A stretch of 53,929 bases of DNA from Methylomonas sp. (lineage in GTDB: Bacteria; Pseudomonadota; Gammaproteobacteria; Methylococcales; Methylomonadaceae). Below the pieces are notes generated by a model that ran no database searches, was not told the origin of the DNA, and saw only the letters and a program-made list of their open reading frames with translations. The stretch is taken from the NCBI GenBank assembly GCA_002929135.1, contig PESC01000031.1, positions 1 to 53,929 of the forward strand. Reading direction: 5' to 3'. Position numbers and translations under genes: made by a program. Shown one piece after another: positions 28,219 through 37,174 of this stretch; within the stretch, counting starts at the first letter, position 1; each line of letters starts with the position of its first letter.

Positions 28219-29060
28219 CTGCATCTAAAACCGAAAGTAAAACCCTGCTGATTACCGGCTGTTCGTCCGGTATTGGTTACACCACCGCCGTCGAATTGCG
28301 CCAACGCGGCCACCGGGTGATTTGCTCGGCACGTCAACCGGCTGATGTCGAACGCCTGCAAGCCGAGGGTTTCGACTGCCTGCCGCTCGACTTGGCCGAC
28401 TCGGCCAGCATTCATCACGCTGTCGAGCGTCTGATCGCCATGACCGGGGGGCGCATCGATGCGCTGTTCAACAACGGCGCATTCGGCCAGCCCGGCGCGG
28501 TCGAAGACTTGAGCCGCGATGTCTTGCGCAACCAGTTCGAAACCAATTTCTTTGGCACCCATGAACTGACCAACGCCATACTGCCGCTGATGCGTGCGCA
28601 AGGCCATGGCCGCATCATCTACAACAGCTCGGTGCTGGGTTTCGTGGCGATGAAGTTTCGCGGCGCCTACAACGCCAGCAAGTTTGCGCTGGAAGGACTG
28701 GCCGATACCTTGCGACTGGAATTGCGCGGCACTGGCATCCACATCGTGCTGATAGAACCTGGCCCGATCGAAAGCCGTTTTCGGCAGAATGCCTTGGACA
28801 TGTACCGCAAACACATCGACAAACACAAAAGCCCCCACCGCGTCACCTACGAAGCCATGGAAACCCGGTTGCAAAAAGTTGGCCCGGCTGCACCATTCAC
28901 CCTGCCTGCCACCGCCGTGGCGGAAAAAGTCATCCACGCTCTGGAAAGCGCAAACCCCAGGGCACGCTACGCCGTCACCGTACCCACCCATTTGTTTGCC
29001 TGGCTCAAGCGCTTGTTGCCGACGCGCTGGCTGGATCGCATCCTGGTCAGCGTCGAATAA
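28215..29060 (+). CDS. Short-chain dehydrogenase/reductase
   Basis: A 281-residue NAD(P)-dependent oxidoreductase of the classical SDR type. It has the cofactor motif TGCSSGIG (residues 14-21), NNGAFG (the NNAG position), catalytic Ser in YNSSVLG and the YNASK active site, then a PGPIESRF segment. The substrate cannot be named from sequence. ARQPADVERLQ after the second strand hints at an NADP-type pocket. It sits in a run with an HAD phosphatase and dhaK. Confidence 0.85.
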   Translation: MTASKTESKTLLITGCSSGIGYTTAVELRQRGHRVICSARQPADVERLQAEGFDCLPLDLADSASIHHAVERLIAMTGGRIDALFNNGAFGQPGAVEDLSRDVLRNQFETNFFGTHELTNAILPLMRAQGHGRIIYNSSVLGFVAMKFRGAYNASKFALEGLADTLRLELRGTGIHIVLIEPGPIESRFRQNALDMYRKHIDKHKSPHRVTYEAMETRLQKVGPAAPFTLPATAVAEKVIHALESANPRARYAVTVPTHLFAWLKRLLPTRWLDRILVSVE

Positions 29061-29112
29061 GCATGAGCCGCTTGCCCCCTGTTTCAACATTAATAGCCAG
29101 CGACTTTTCATC

Positions 29113-29946
29113 ATGAATTTACCGAACGACGTGCGCGGTTTCATCATCGACATGGATGGCGTGCTCTGGCACGGCGATAAAGCGCAACCCGGTCTTCAGG
29201 CGTTTTTCCAGACCCTGCGCGATTTGAACATGGCTTTCATCCTGGCCACCAACAATGCGATGGCAACTGCCGGGCAATACCAAAGCAAACTGGCCGCCAT
29301 GGGGGTTGCCGTCGAACCGGCGGAAATTCTGACCTCGGGCATGGCGACAGCCATTTACCTGGCCAGACACTACCCACCCCAAACGACGCGCGTATTCGTG
29401 ATCGGCGATGTCGGCCTGAAGCAGCCGCTGCTCGAACAAGGCTTCAGCTTGACCGGACTCGACTCGATAGACGACGAAACCGGCGCCCATATCGTCGTCT
29501 GCGGCCTGGATAAAGCCTTGTCGTGGGACAAGCTGGCAACCGCGACGCTCAACATCCGGCGCGGCGCGGCATTCTATGCCAGTAATGGCGATACCACGCT
29601 GCCGAGCGAGCGCGGCCTGCTACCCGGCAACGGGGCGACCCTGGCGGCGCTGCACGCCGCCACCGGCGTAACACCGGTCATTCTCGGCAAGCCGGAGCCG
29701 GTGCTATATCAACGGGCGCTGGAATTGCTCGCCATGGATGTCGGCGGTATCGTGGCCATTGGTGACAGGCTGGATACCGACATTCTGGGCGCGGTGCGCA
29801 CCGGTATGCGCAGCCTGATGGTGTTGAGTGGTGTTTCCCGCCGTGACGATCTGGCCGGGCTGGACTACGCGCCCACCTGGATCGTGCAGGACATTCAGGA
29901 CATTACGCAAGCTTTGCAAAAACGTCATTCGGAGCACTCATCATGA
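29113..29946 (+). CDS. HAD-IIA family phosphatase (NagD/AraL-like)
   Basis: A 277-residue hydrolase with HAD motif I DMDGVLWHG (Asp13, Asp15), motif II ATNNA, motif III lysine in GKPEPVLY and motif IV GDRLDTDI. The cap lies between motifs II and III, as in the IIA group (NagD, phosphoglycolate or 4-nitrophenyl phosphatases). The ATG at 29113 gives the standard start; an upstream frame lies within the SDR gene. Its stop overlaps the dhaK start by ATGA, which suggests a three-carbon phosphate substrate, but that is inference. Confidence 0.85.
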   Translation: MNLPNDVRGFIIDMDGVLWHGDKAQPGLQAFFQTLRDLNMAFILATNNAMATAGQYQSKLAAMGVAVEPAEILTSGMATAIYLARHYPPQTTRVFVIGDVGLKQPLLEQGFSLTGLDSIDDETGAHIVVCGLDKALSWDKLATATLNIRRGAAFYASNGDTTLPSERGLLPGNGATLAALHAATGVTPVILGKPEPVLYQRALELLAMDVGGIVAIGDRLDTDILGAVRTGMRSLMVLSGVSRRDDLAGLDYAPTWIVQDIQDITQALQKRHSEHSS

Positions 29947-30929
29947 AAAAATTCATCGACAGCCCGTCTACCCTGCTGGCCACCAGCCTGCAAGGTTTTG
30001 CCCGCGCCCATGCCGACATCGTGCACCTGCATACGCAACCCTGTTTCATCTGTCGCAACGAACGCAAGCAGGGCAAGGTGGCGGTCATCTCCGGCGGTGG
30101 CTCGGGGCACGAACCGTTGCACGCTGGCTTCGTCGGTTATGGCATGCTGGATGCGGCCTGCCCCGGCCAGATATTCACCTCGCCAACGCCGGATCAGATG
30201 CTGGCCGCCGCCGAAGCCGTCGAGGGCAGCGGCGGTGTGTTGTTCATCGTCAAGAACTATGCCGGTGATGTGATGAATTTTGAAATGGCAGCGGAAATGC
30301 TGGACAAACCCAATGCCAGCGTACTGGTTGATGACGACGTATCGCTGCCGAAAACCCACGACATAGGCCGTCGCGGTGTTGCCGGCACCACGATCGTCGA
30401 GAAAATCGTCGGTGCTGCCGCCGAAGCCGGTTACGACCTGGCCGCTTGCAAGGCGCTGGGCGAACGCGTGGTTGCTGCCACGGCATCGATGGGCGTGGCA
30501 TTGACCAGTTGCACCGTACCGGCCCTGGGCAAACCCACATTCACTCTCGCCGACGATGAAATGGAAATGGGCGTCGGCATACACGGTGAGCGCGGACGGC
30601 AGACCAGCCGACTACTCGGCGCAACGGCGATTGTCGAGCAACTGGCCGACCAGGTGCTCGACGAACTCAAACCAGCATCGGGGCAAGCGGTTTTGCTCCA
30701 CATCAACGGTTTCGGCGGCACGCCGCTGGTTGAACTGCATTTGATGTACGAACTGGCCTGGCAGTATTGCCAGCAGCACGGACTAGAAGTTCGCCGGTCG
30801 TTGGTTGGCAGCTTTACCACCTCGCTCGACATGGCGGGCTGCTCGCTGACCCTGACCTTGCTGGATGATGAATTGCTGTCATTGTGGGATGCACCGGTCA
30901 ATACGGCTGCATTGCGCTGGGGGTGTTAA
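29943..30929 (+). CDS. dhaK: Dihydroxyacetone kinase, substrate-binding subunit
   Basis: Binds dihydroxyacetone covalently through a histidine so that DhaL can phosphorylate it to DHAP. The 328-residue protein has SGGGSGHEPLHAGFVG (residues 50-65), NYAGDVMNFEMA and the hemiaminal histidine in GVGIHGERG (His214). The gene is coupled to the HAD phosphatase by ATGA. Its partner dhaL lies 0.9 kb away on the opposite strand beyond fic, so the usual dhaKL order is broken. Confidence 0.93.
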   Translation: MKKFIDSPSTLLATSLQGFARAHADIVHLHTQPCFICRNERKQGKVAVISGGGSGHEPLHAGFVGYGMLDAACPGQIFTSPTPDQMLAAAEAVEGSGGVLFIVKNYAGDVMNFEMAAEMLDKPNASVLVDDDVSLPKTHDIGRRGVAGTTIVEKIVGAAAEAGYDLAACKALGERVVAATASMGVALTSCTVPALGKPTFTLADDEMEMGVGIHGERGRQTSRLLGATAIVEQLADQVLDELKPASGQAVLLHINGFGGTPLVELHLMYELAWQYCQQHGLEVRRSLVGSFTTSLDMAGCSLTLTLLDDELLSLWDAPVNTAALRWGC

Positions 30930-30988
30930 GGCTATATGTCGCATCTCCGGCGGCAATACACCAAGACGTGACATCCAATCGTTCACGC

Positions 30989-31807
30989 TCAAGCGCTCAA
31001 GCGCTTTTTTTGCATGGCATTCGCTTGATCCAGCAGCACAGTGGTTTGTGCCCAGTAACTTTGGCACACACCAGTAAAGTGTTGCTTTTGCGGGTTATCC
31101 GGTAATTGCGACAGGTTGTGTAAGTCTGGCAAGTTTTCAACGGTACTTTGATAATTCGACAAGCAGCGTTTGTAGCGATACCTGTCTTCTTGCGGCACCA
31201 CGATTGGCGGCAAGCCCGCATTGAGAACCGGCAGATTAGCCAGCAAGCGTGCCATACGGCCATTGCCATCGAAGAACGGGTGAATGGTGACGAAACTCAA
31301 ATGTAAATCGGCATACGCCTCGGCAGCGGTTTGCGGGTCGAGATTAGACGAGAAACAACCATTCAAGCACTCCAGCCATTGCGTCATTAAGCCGTCGATA
31401 TGGCGGGGTGCAGGATACTCCCGCCACACCTGTCTATTATCATCATCGACATAACTGGTGTAATTGCTTTGTGTCTTCCATTGTCCCACCGGCTGATCGA
31501 TGTCCATGATGCGCTCGGTTAATACCGTTTCGTGCAACTGAAACAGGTCTTGCTTATCGATAGCTTCAGTGGCGTTTAACAAGCCGTAAATTCGCTCGAT
31601 GGCTTTGGCATGACCATAAACCTCGTTGTGATCTTTTAATGGCTTGCCTTGAATGGTCAGGCCTTCCTGCAGGATGAAATCGGTTTCGCCCAGTGTCAGG
31701 CTATTGCCTTCCAGCGACGTGGAGTGATGTGTCCACGCATTACGAATTTGCGTGAGCAGAATCGCTTTAATGTCCGCATCGAGATGGTCGTAGAATTTAA
31801 CCGTCAT
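30989..31807 (-). CDS. fic: Fic-domain protein (putative AMP transferase)
   Basis: A 272-residue protein with the full Fic motif HPFFDGNGRMAR (residues 176-187), including catalytic His176. Near the N-terminus it has the inhibitory motif STSLEGN (Ser29, Glu33, Gly34) of the self-inhibited class II Fic proteins, so it would be regulated intramolecularly and need no antitoxin. Family members transfer AMP to target proteins. It lies 30 bp after dhaL on the same strand. Targets are unknown. Confidence 0.9.
   Translation of the reverse strand: MTVKFYDHLDADIKAILLTQIRNAWTHHSTSLEGNSLTLGETDFILQEGLTIQGKPLKDHNEVYGHAKAIERIYGLLNATEAIDKQDLFQLHETVLTERIMDIDQPVGQWKTQSNYTSYVDDDNRQVWREYPAPRHIDGLMTQWLECLNGCFSSNLDPQTAAEAYADLHLSFVTIHPFFDGNGRMARLLANLPVLNAGLPPIVVPQEDRYRYKRCLSNYQSTVENLPDLHNLSQLPDNPQKQHFTGVCQSYWAQTTVLLDQANAMQKKRLSA
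30992..31011 (+). terminator. Possible dhaK terminator inside fic 3' end
   Basis: AGCGCT (30992-30997) can pair with AGCGCT (31000-31005) and is followed by a run of seven T. It lies 60 bp after the dhaK stop but within the last codons of fic. The stem is short and the loop is only 2 nt, so the call is weak. Confidence 0.35.
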
Positions 31808-31837
31808 GGCTGGCTCTGATGGACTTTCGGCAGGTCA

Positions 31838-32470
31838 TCAGCCACCTCTCAGCACAGAGGCAATCGCCTCCAGCATCAATTGCGCGGTTTTGGCACCGGC
31901 GTCGATATGACCTTTGCTGCGTTCACCCAGAAACGAGGCCCGGCCTTTGGTGGCCAGCATGTCGCGTGTCGATTCGACACCGGCGTCCGCCGCGCAGCAA
32001 ACCTCATCCAGCAAATCGGCCAAGGCTTTTCCGGCCTCGGCGCTTTGGTGCAGGCTGATTGCCACAGGAACCAAGACATCCAGCAGGGTTTTCTCGCCGA
32101 CATCGGCTTTGCCGCGCTGCTTGACGGCCTCTACCGCCTGCTGGAATGCCTGGACAAAGTGCGTGACGTCTGCGGGCTGATCGCGGGTGTGTTTGGCCAG
32201 GCTGATGAACAGTGTCGCGTACAGCGAACCCGATGCGCCGCCGACCGCCGACATGACGGTCATGCCTATGACTTGCCAGGCTGCGCTCCAGTCCAGTATG
32301 GCAATCTCGGCTTTCTTGGCCTGTAAGGCTTCGATGCCGCGTTGCAGATTGAAGACATGGTCACCGTCACCTATGGTCTGATCCAGTTCGGTGATGCTGG
32401 CGGCGTTATCGGCTATGGCTTGGGCGACGGCGTCGATGATGAGCGGAAATTGCGCGGGGCTTATGGGCAT
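31838..32470 (-). CDS. dhaL: Dihydroxyacetone kinase, ADP/ATP-binding subunit
   Basis: Phosphoryl-donor subunit of dihydroxyacetone kinase. The 210-residue protein has the nucleotide/Mg motif TIGDGDHVFNLQRG, GGASGSLYATLF and GERSKGHIDAGA, all close to DhaL. The ATG at 32470 gives the standard start; the longer frame is not family-like. No dhaM or PTS gene is nearby, so an ATP-dependent enzyme is more likely. It is separated from dhaK by fic and reads toward it. Confidence 0.92.
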   Translation of the reverse strand: MPISPAQFPLIIDAVAQAIADNAASITELDQTIGDGDHVFNLQRGIEALQAKKAEIAILDWSAAWQVIGMTVMSAVGGASGSLYATLFISLAKHTRDQPADVTHFVQAFQQAVEAVKQRGKADVGEKTLLDVLVPVAISLHQSAEAGKALADLLDEVCCAADAGVESTRDMLATKGRASFLGERSKGHIDAGAKTAQLMLEAIASVLRGG

Positions 32471-32588
32471 GACGGACTCCTGACAGCAAGACGAGGCGCG
32501 AGAATAACGACTGAATTCCGGAGTGTCCAGCCGGTTACGCCATCGCGACATGAAGTAGATCCTCTGCGACATCTTGCCGCACCGTATC

Positions 32589-32641
32589 GAATTAAAACCA
32601 TGGCGTAATGGCTTTAATTCAAATGTCATCTTTTGGCCAAA
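32589..32641. promoter_or_regulatory. Inverted repeats in dhaL/TPR-lipoprotein divergent gap
   Basis: GAATTAAAACC (32589-32599) and GGCTTTAATTC (32610-32620) form an 11-bp inverted repeat with one mismatch, and TTTGGCCAAA (32632-32641) is a perfect palindrome. Both lie in the 254-bp gap between divergent genes and look like operator sites. No regulator can be named. Confidence 0.4.
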
Positions 32642-32724
32642 TACAAATACGATAGAATCGACCGACAGTTGGCTATCCAGCCAATTTCAAGGTCGCGACG
32701 CTCAACAAAGGAATCGAGAACAAA

Positions 32725-35124
32725 ATGACAACCAAACAAGCAATTTTAAGAAACGTGGGTATCGCCATTCTGGCAACCAGCCTGCTGGCATGTAACGGTG
32801 CCGAGGAACGCAAAATCAAATACATGGCGGAAGGCCAGAAGTTATTCGATGCAGGCGATTACGAAAAAGCCCAGATCGCCCTCAAAAACGTACTGCAAAT
32901 CGATCCCAAACACTGGGAAAGCCGTTTCCTTATTGCCGAATCTCTCAGCAAACAGGGCAAGATCGAAAACGCCTTCCGTGAATACAACACCATCGTCGCC
33001 AACGACGAAAACCACGTCATGGCGCGGGTTCGCGTCGGCCAGTTGCTGCTACTGAACCGGGCGGTCGATGATGCACAGAAAATGGCTGCCGAAGCGCTGG
33101 CCAAGGCGCCGGACAATGTCGAGGCGCTGATTTTGATGGCAGGCGTGCAAATGAGCCAAAAAGACAGCGCTGGCGCATTGGTATCGGTGCAAAAAGCCCG
33201 GCAGCTTGCGCCTGAAGACGTGTCCGCCATGCTGATGCTGTCATCCATCCATTTGAAAGACAACCAGGTCGACGAGGCCGTGGCCTTGCTGAAACAAGGC
33301 ATAGAGAAAAAACCGGACAGCATTCCGCTACACACCATGCTGACCGGCGTTTACGCTAAAACCGGACGCGGCGCCGAAGCCGAACAGTTGCTCAGAGCCA
33401 TCATCCAGATTCAACCGAACGAAGCCCAGCACTACAGAAACCTGGCCTTGTTCCAACTGGCCGACAATCAAACCGACAAGGCGGAAGCCACCTTGCGTGA
33501 TGCCGTTGCCAAGCTGCCCGACAACGAAATCGCGCAAAGCCAGTTGATCGACTTTCTGGTGGAAAAACGCAGTGTGGAAGTCGCAATTGCCGAATTGTTG
33601 CCGCTGATCGAGCAAAAGCCCGAGGCTTACCCGCTGCAGTTCAAACTGGCGTCACTGCATCTGGCCAACAAGCAAATCGACAAAGCCGAAGAAACCCTGA
33701 AAGCCGTCGTCGACCGGGACAAACTGGGGCCGAGCGGCATCTCGGCGCGCAACAAGCTGGCGTCTATCTATGCCGCCACCCAGCGCCCCGATCAGTCCAA
33801 ATCGCTGATCGACGAGGTGCTGAAAGCCAACCCGCGCGATGCCGAAGCCCTGACCCTGCGCGGCCAGTTCGCACTGGCGGAAAACAAGATACCGGAAGCC
33901 ATTGGTGATTTCCGCTCGGTGCTGGTCGATCAACCCAACAATGCCAACGTCTTGAAATTGCTGGCTGCCAGCCACTTGCGTAACAGCGAGCCGGAACTGG
34001 CCCGCGAAACCATGGAAAAAGTGGTTGCCCAGGCACCCGCCGACGAAACCGCCCGCATGGATCTGGTGGCCTTGCTGCTCAAGGATGGTCATGAAGACCG
34101 CGCCAGACAGCAAATCGAGGACTTGCTGAAAGCCAACCCCAAGAGCCAGAAAGGCCTGGAAGCCTTGTTCCGACTGGAAATGGCCAAAAAACAGTGGGGT
34201 AAGGCACAAGAGGTTGCCATACGGGTGCAACAAGCTTTCCCCGATGACGCCGCCGGATTCCACATCGCCGGTTTGGCCTACCAGGCCGACAACAAGCTCG
34301 ATAACGCCGTAGCCGCCTTCAAGCAGGCTTTGGCCAAAAAGCCCGACGCCATAGAGCCGCTAACCGAACTGGTCAGAACCCTGATGGTGCAAAAGCAGGC
34401 GGCAAAAGCCATTGCCCTGTTGCAAGACACCGCCAAACGCCAGCCCACGCATTTCGTGGCTTACAACCTGCTTGGCGGCGTTTACCTGAGCGAACAAAAA
34501 TTGCCGGAAGCCAAAGCAGCATTCAGCAAGGCCAAAGAACTCAAACCCGACTGGTTCAGCCCTTACCGCAACCTGGCGTTGATGGCCCTGTTGCAAAAAA
34601 ACCGGGCGGAAGCCATCGACATTTACACCCAGGGCCTGGAAAAAACCCAATGGGCCTTCGAATTGGTTGAGGATTTGGCGCGTCTGCATCATGCCGCAGG
34701 CGAGCATGACAAGGTGTTGGCGTTGTACGAAGAATTTCACAAACGCTACCCGGATTCGCCCGTTGCCATCAACAACCTTGCCAGCTACCTGTCGGACTAC
34801 GCAGCCACACCGGAAAACCTGGAACGGGCCGCCAAACTGGCGGAACCTTTGGCGCAGTCGAACAATGCCAGCTTCCTCGATACCATGGGCTGGATAGCCT
34901 ACCAGCAGGGCAATCTGGATAAAGCCAAAACCTTTCTGACCAAGGCGCTGGAAATCGACGACAAGGTCGCCGTCACCCACTATCACTTAGGCCTGGTGTA
35001 CTTCAAGCTCAATGACAAAGCCAAAGCCACCGAGCATCTGCAACGGGCGGTCGACAGCAACATACCATTCGACGGACTCGACCAAGCCAAGAAAACCCTG
35101 GAAACGCTCAAAGCCGGTGGTTGA
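32725..35124 (+). CDS. Large TPR-repeat lipoprotein, PrsT-like
   Basis: A 799-residue protein with a lipobox (TSLLAC, Cys23) and tetratricopeptide repeats along nearly its whole length, each about 34 residues with the usual small and aromatic positions (for example DAGDYEKAQIALKNVLQIDP). Architecture and length match the TPR lipoprotein PrsT of PEP-CTERM/exosortase-linked exopolysaccharide loci, though none of those partner genes is here. It probably assembles envelope complexes. It stands alone, between a regulatory gap and a strong terminator. Confidence 0.78.
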   Translation: MTTKQAILRNVGIAILATSLLACNGAEERKIKYMAEGQKLFDAGDYEKAQIALKNVLQIDPKHWESRFLIAESLSKQGKIENAFREYNTIVANDENHVMARVRVGQLLLLNRAVDDAQKMAAEALAKAPDNVEALILMAGVQMSQKDSAGALVSVQKARQLAPEDVSAMLMLSSIHLKDNQVDEAVALLKQGIEKKPDSIPLHTMLTGVYAKTGRGAEAEQLLRAIIQIQPNEAQHYRNLALFQLADNQTDKAEATLRDAVAKLPDNEIAQSQLIDFLVEKRSVEVAIAELLPLIEQKPEAYPLQFKLASLHLANKQIDKAEETLKAVVDRDKLGPSGISARNKLASIYAATQRPDQSKSLIDEVLKANPRDAEALTLRGQFALAENKIPEAIGDFRSVLVDQPNNANVLKLLAASHLRNSEPELARETMEKVVAQAPADETARMDLVALLLKDGHEDRARQQIEDLLKANPKSQKGLEALFRLEMAKKQWGKAQEVAIRVQQAFPDDAAGFHIAGLAYQADNKLDNAVAAFKQALAKKPDAIEPLTELVRTLMVQKQAAKAIALLQDTAKRQPTHFVAYNLLGGVYLSEQKLPEAKAAFSKAKELKPDWFSPYRNLALMALLQKNRAEAIDIYTQGLEKTQWAFELVEDLARLHHAAGEHDKVLALYEEFHKRYPDSPVAINNLASYLSDYAATPENLERAAKLAEPLAQSNNASFLDTMGWIAYQQGNLDKAKTFLTKALEIDDKVAVTHYHLGLVYFKLNDKAKATEHLQRAVDSNIPFDGLDQAKKTLETLKAGG

Positions 35125-35155
35125 TGTCTGTTTGAATCGGCACTGAAATGAAAAA

Positions 35156-35189
35156 GGCCGCGATGCTCTAACATCGCGGCCTTTTTTTT
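35156..35189 (+). terminator. Strong intrinsic terminator
   Basis: GGCCGCGATG (35156-35165) pairs perfectly with CATCGCGGCC (35172-35181), followed by eight T. Five A precede the stem, so it can also stop rimO transcripts arriving from the other strand. It ends the TPR lipoprotein gene. Confidence 0.95.
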
Positions 35190-35215
35190 ATGGCGTAGTG
35201 AGGCCAGCATCGTAT

Positions 35216-36526
35216 TTACAGCAGCCGCCCCCAAACATCGTACTCGTCGGCGTCTTCAATTTCCACCTGCACGAAATCGCCAACCTTGAGATGGGTTGCG
35301 CCATCGATGAACACCTGGCCATCGATTTCCGGCGCATCACTCTTGCTGCGCGCCACCGCGCCTTCCTCGACCACTTCGTCGATCAGCACGGTTTCGACGC
35401 GACCGATGCGGCGTTGCAGGCGTTCGGCGCTGATCGCCGCCTGATGCGCCATGAAACGCGCCAACCGCGCCTGTTTGACCGCTTCGGGAATGGCGTCTGG
35501 CAAAGCATTGGCGGCGGCGCCTTTGACTGGCGAATAGGCAAAGCAGCCGACGCGATCCATCTGCGCTTCACTGAGAAATTCCAGCAATGCTTCGAACTCC
35601 TGCTCGGTTTCGCCGGGAAAACCGACGATGAAGGTGCTGCGTATCGTCAGATCAGGGCATATCGCCCGCCAAGCCTTGATACGTTCGAGGTTGTTTTCGG
35701 CGGCAGCGGGGCGCTTCATCAGTTTGAGGATACGACGGCTGGCGTGTTGAAAAGGAATGTCGAGATAGGGCAGAATTTTACCGTCGGCCATCAGCGGCAC
35801 CACATCATCGACATGTGGATAGGGATAAACGTAATGCATGCGCACCCAAATCCCCAGTTCACCCAGTGCGACGGCCAAATCCTGGAAGCGGGTTGCATAA
35901 GACTGGCCACGCCAGGTGCGGCCCGTGTATTTCAAATCCAGCCCATAGGCGCTGGTATCTTGCGAGACGACCAGTAATTCCCTGACACCGGCAGCGGCCA
36001 GTTTTTCGGCTTCTATCATCACCTCATCGATAGGGCGGCTGACCAGATCGCCGCGCATGGACGGAATGATGCAGAAGGTGCAGCGATGATTGCAGCCTTC
36101 GGCAATTTTCAGGTAGGCGTAATGGCCAGGCGTCAGCTTGATGCCTTGCGGCGGCAGCAAGTCCAGAAACGGATGGTGTGCGGGCGGTAAGTGCTCATGC
36201 ACGGCATCCAGCACTTCGTCGGTGGCGTGGGCACCGGTAATTTTCAAAACCTGGGGGTGGCGGGCCAGAATCTCGTCCTGGCGCGCCCCCAGGCAGCCGG
36301 TGACGATGACTCTGCCGTTCTCGGCCAGGGCTTCGCCTATGCTGTCCAGCGACTCCTCGACGGCAGCATCGATGAAGCCGCAGGTGTTGACGATGACTAG
36401 ATCGGAGTCTTTGTAATTCGGCGACACCTGATAACCCTCACTGCGCAGCCGGGTCAGAATGCGTTCGCTGTCGACCAGCGCCTTGGGGCAGCCTAAGCTG
36501 ATGAAACCGACACGGGGATTGCTCAT
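35216..36526 (-). CDS. rimO: Ribosomal protein S12 methylthiotransferase
   Basis: Radical SAM enzyme that adds a methylthio group to an aspartate of ribosomal protein S12. The 436-residue protein has the N-terminal cluster cysteines ([22 protein letters not shown]), the radical SAM motif CNHRCTFC and a C-terminal TRAM domain. [15 protein letters not shown] distinguishes RimO from MiaB. The 28-bp gap from the dsrC-like gene suggests one transcript. The terminator at 35156 closes it. Confidence 0.95.
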   Translation of the reverse strand: MSNPRVGFISLGCPKALVDSERILTRLRSEGYQVSPNYKDSDLVIVNTCGFIDAAVEESLDSIGEALAENGRVIVTGCLGARQDEILARHPQVLKITGAHATDEVLDAVHEHLPPAHHPFLDLLPPQGIKLTPGHYAYLKIAEGCNHRCTFCIIPSMRGDLVSRPIDEVMIEAEKLAAAGVRELLVVSQDTSAYGLDLKYTGRTWRGQSYATRFQDLAVALGELGIWVRMHYVYPYPHVDDVVPLMADGKILPYLDIPFQHASRRILKLMKRPAAAENNLERIKAWRAICPDLTIRSTFIVGFPGETEQEFEALLEFLSEAQMDRVGCFAYSPVKGAAANALPDAIPEAVKQARLARFMAHQAAISAERLQRRIGRVETVLIDEVVEEGAVARSKSDAPEIDGQVFIDGATHLKVGDFVQVEIEDADEYDVWGRLL

Positions 36527-36554
36527 GGAAAGGTACTCGAATGACGAAAAAGGG

Positions 36555-36887
36555 TTACAGACAGGTAGGGGGCTTGGGCAGGCCGGCCAGTTTGCAGGCG
36601 TATTTCAAGGGGCCTTGCGGAAACAAGGTGTGCAGGTAGCGGCTTTGGGCTTTATCCTCGCCCAGCCGCTTTCTGATGGCGGCGGCAAACATGCGGGCGT
36701 TGGGCAGGTGTTTGAATTCCCGGTAGTAATCGCGGATGAAGTGCAAGATTTCCCAGTGGGCTTCATTCAACTTGATGCCTTCGGCCCGCGCCAGGGCAAT
36801 GGCAACCGATTCGTTCCATTGCCTGTGATCCAGTAGGAAACCCTCGGCACTGGTAGCCTGTACAACACCGTCCACAGTCAAGCCCAT
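36555..36887 (-). CDS. DsrC/TusE-family sulfur carrier with two C-terminal cysteines
   Basis: Small sulfur-relay protein on a flexible C-terminal arm. The 110-residue product has the family segments [24 protein letters not shown] and [19 protein letters not shown]. It keeps both cysteines (Cys98 and Cys109, CX10C), as in DsrC; TusE of E. coli keeps only the last. In this setting it may serve tRNA thiolation or another trisulfide relay. It overlaps tusB by 10 bp and precedes rimO. Confidence 0.9.
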   Translation of the reverse strand: MGLTVDGVVQATSAEGFLLDHRQWNESVAIALARAEGIKLNEAHWEILHFIRDYYREFKHLPNARMFAAAIRKRLGEDKAQSRYLHTLFPQGPLKYACKLAGLPKPPTCL

Positions 36888-37174
36888 GTATGGATCAGCG
36901 GGTGTTTGACGGTCAGTTCGACCAGGGCGTCGTAGTCGATGGCGGCAACGCCCGCCAGCATGGCCGACGGTGCAATACCGAAGGCTTGCAGCCTATCGGC
37001 CATGGCATGAAGGCCGCAGCGATCATCGACAAGCGCCGTCAGAACGCTGTTTTGCCGATGCCCCCGACGTGCGGCACTAACGGCGCTGCCTTGCAGCACG
37101 ATGTCGTCGCCTTGGCTGATACGGCCGCCCGGCAGCGCATCGAGCACGGCTATCGTGGTGACCAGATGGAGCAT
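36878..37174 (-). CDS. tusB: TusB/DsrH-like sulfur relay protein
   Basis: A 98-residue protein whose MLHLVTT opening, DDIVLQGSAV strand and end [20 protein letters not shown] match TusB/DsrH, the small member of the TusBCD/DsrEFH heterohexamer. Its partners tusC and tusD are not next to it. A cysteine occurs in VDDRCGLHAM. It shares TGATG with sugE and overlaps the dsrC-like gene, so the three are probably translated together. A single TusB without CD is unusual. Confidence 0.8.
   Translation of the reverse strand: MLHLVTTIAVLDALPGGRISQGDDIVLQGSAVSAARRGHRQNSVLTALVDDRCGLHAMADRLQAFGIAPSAMLAGVAAIDYDALVELTVKHPLIHTWA

Noticed and set aside
30992-31005. Tandem AGCGCTCA units as a CRISPR or satellite repeat
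   Set aside because: Only two 8-bp units; better explained as part of the fic 3' end or a short terminator hairpin.
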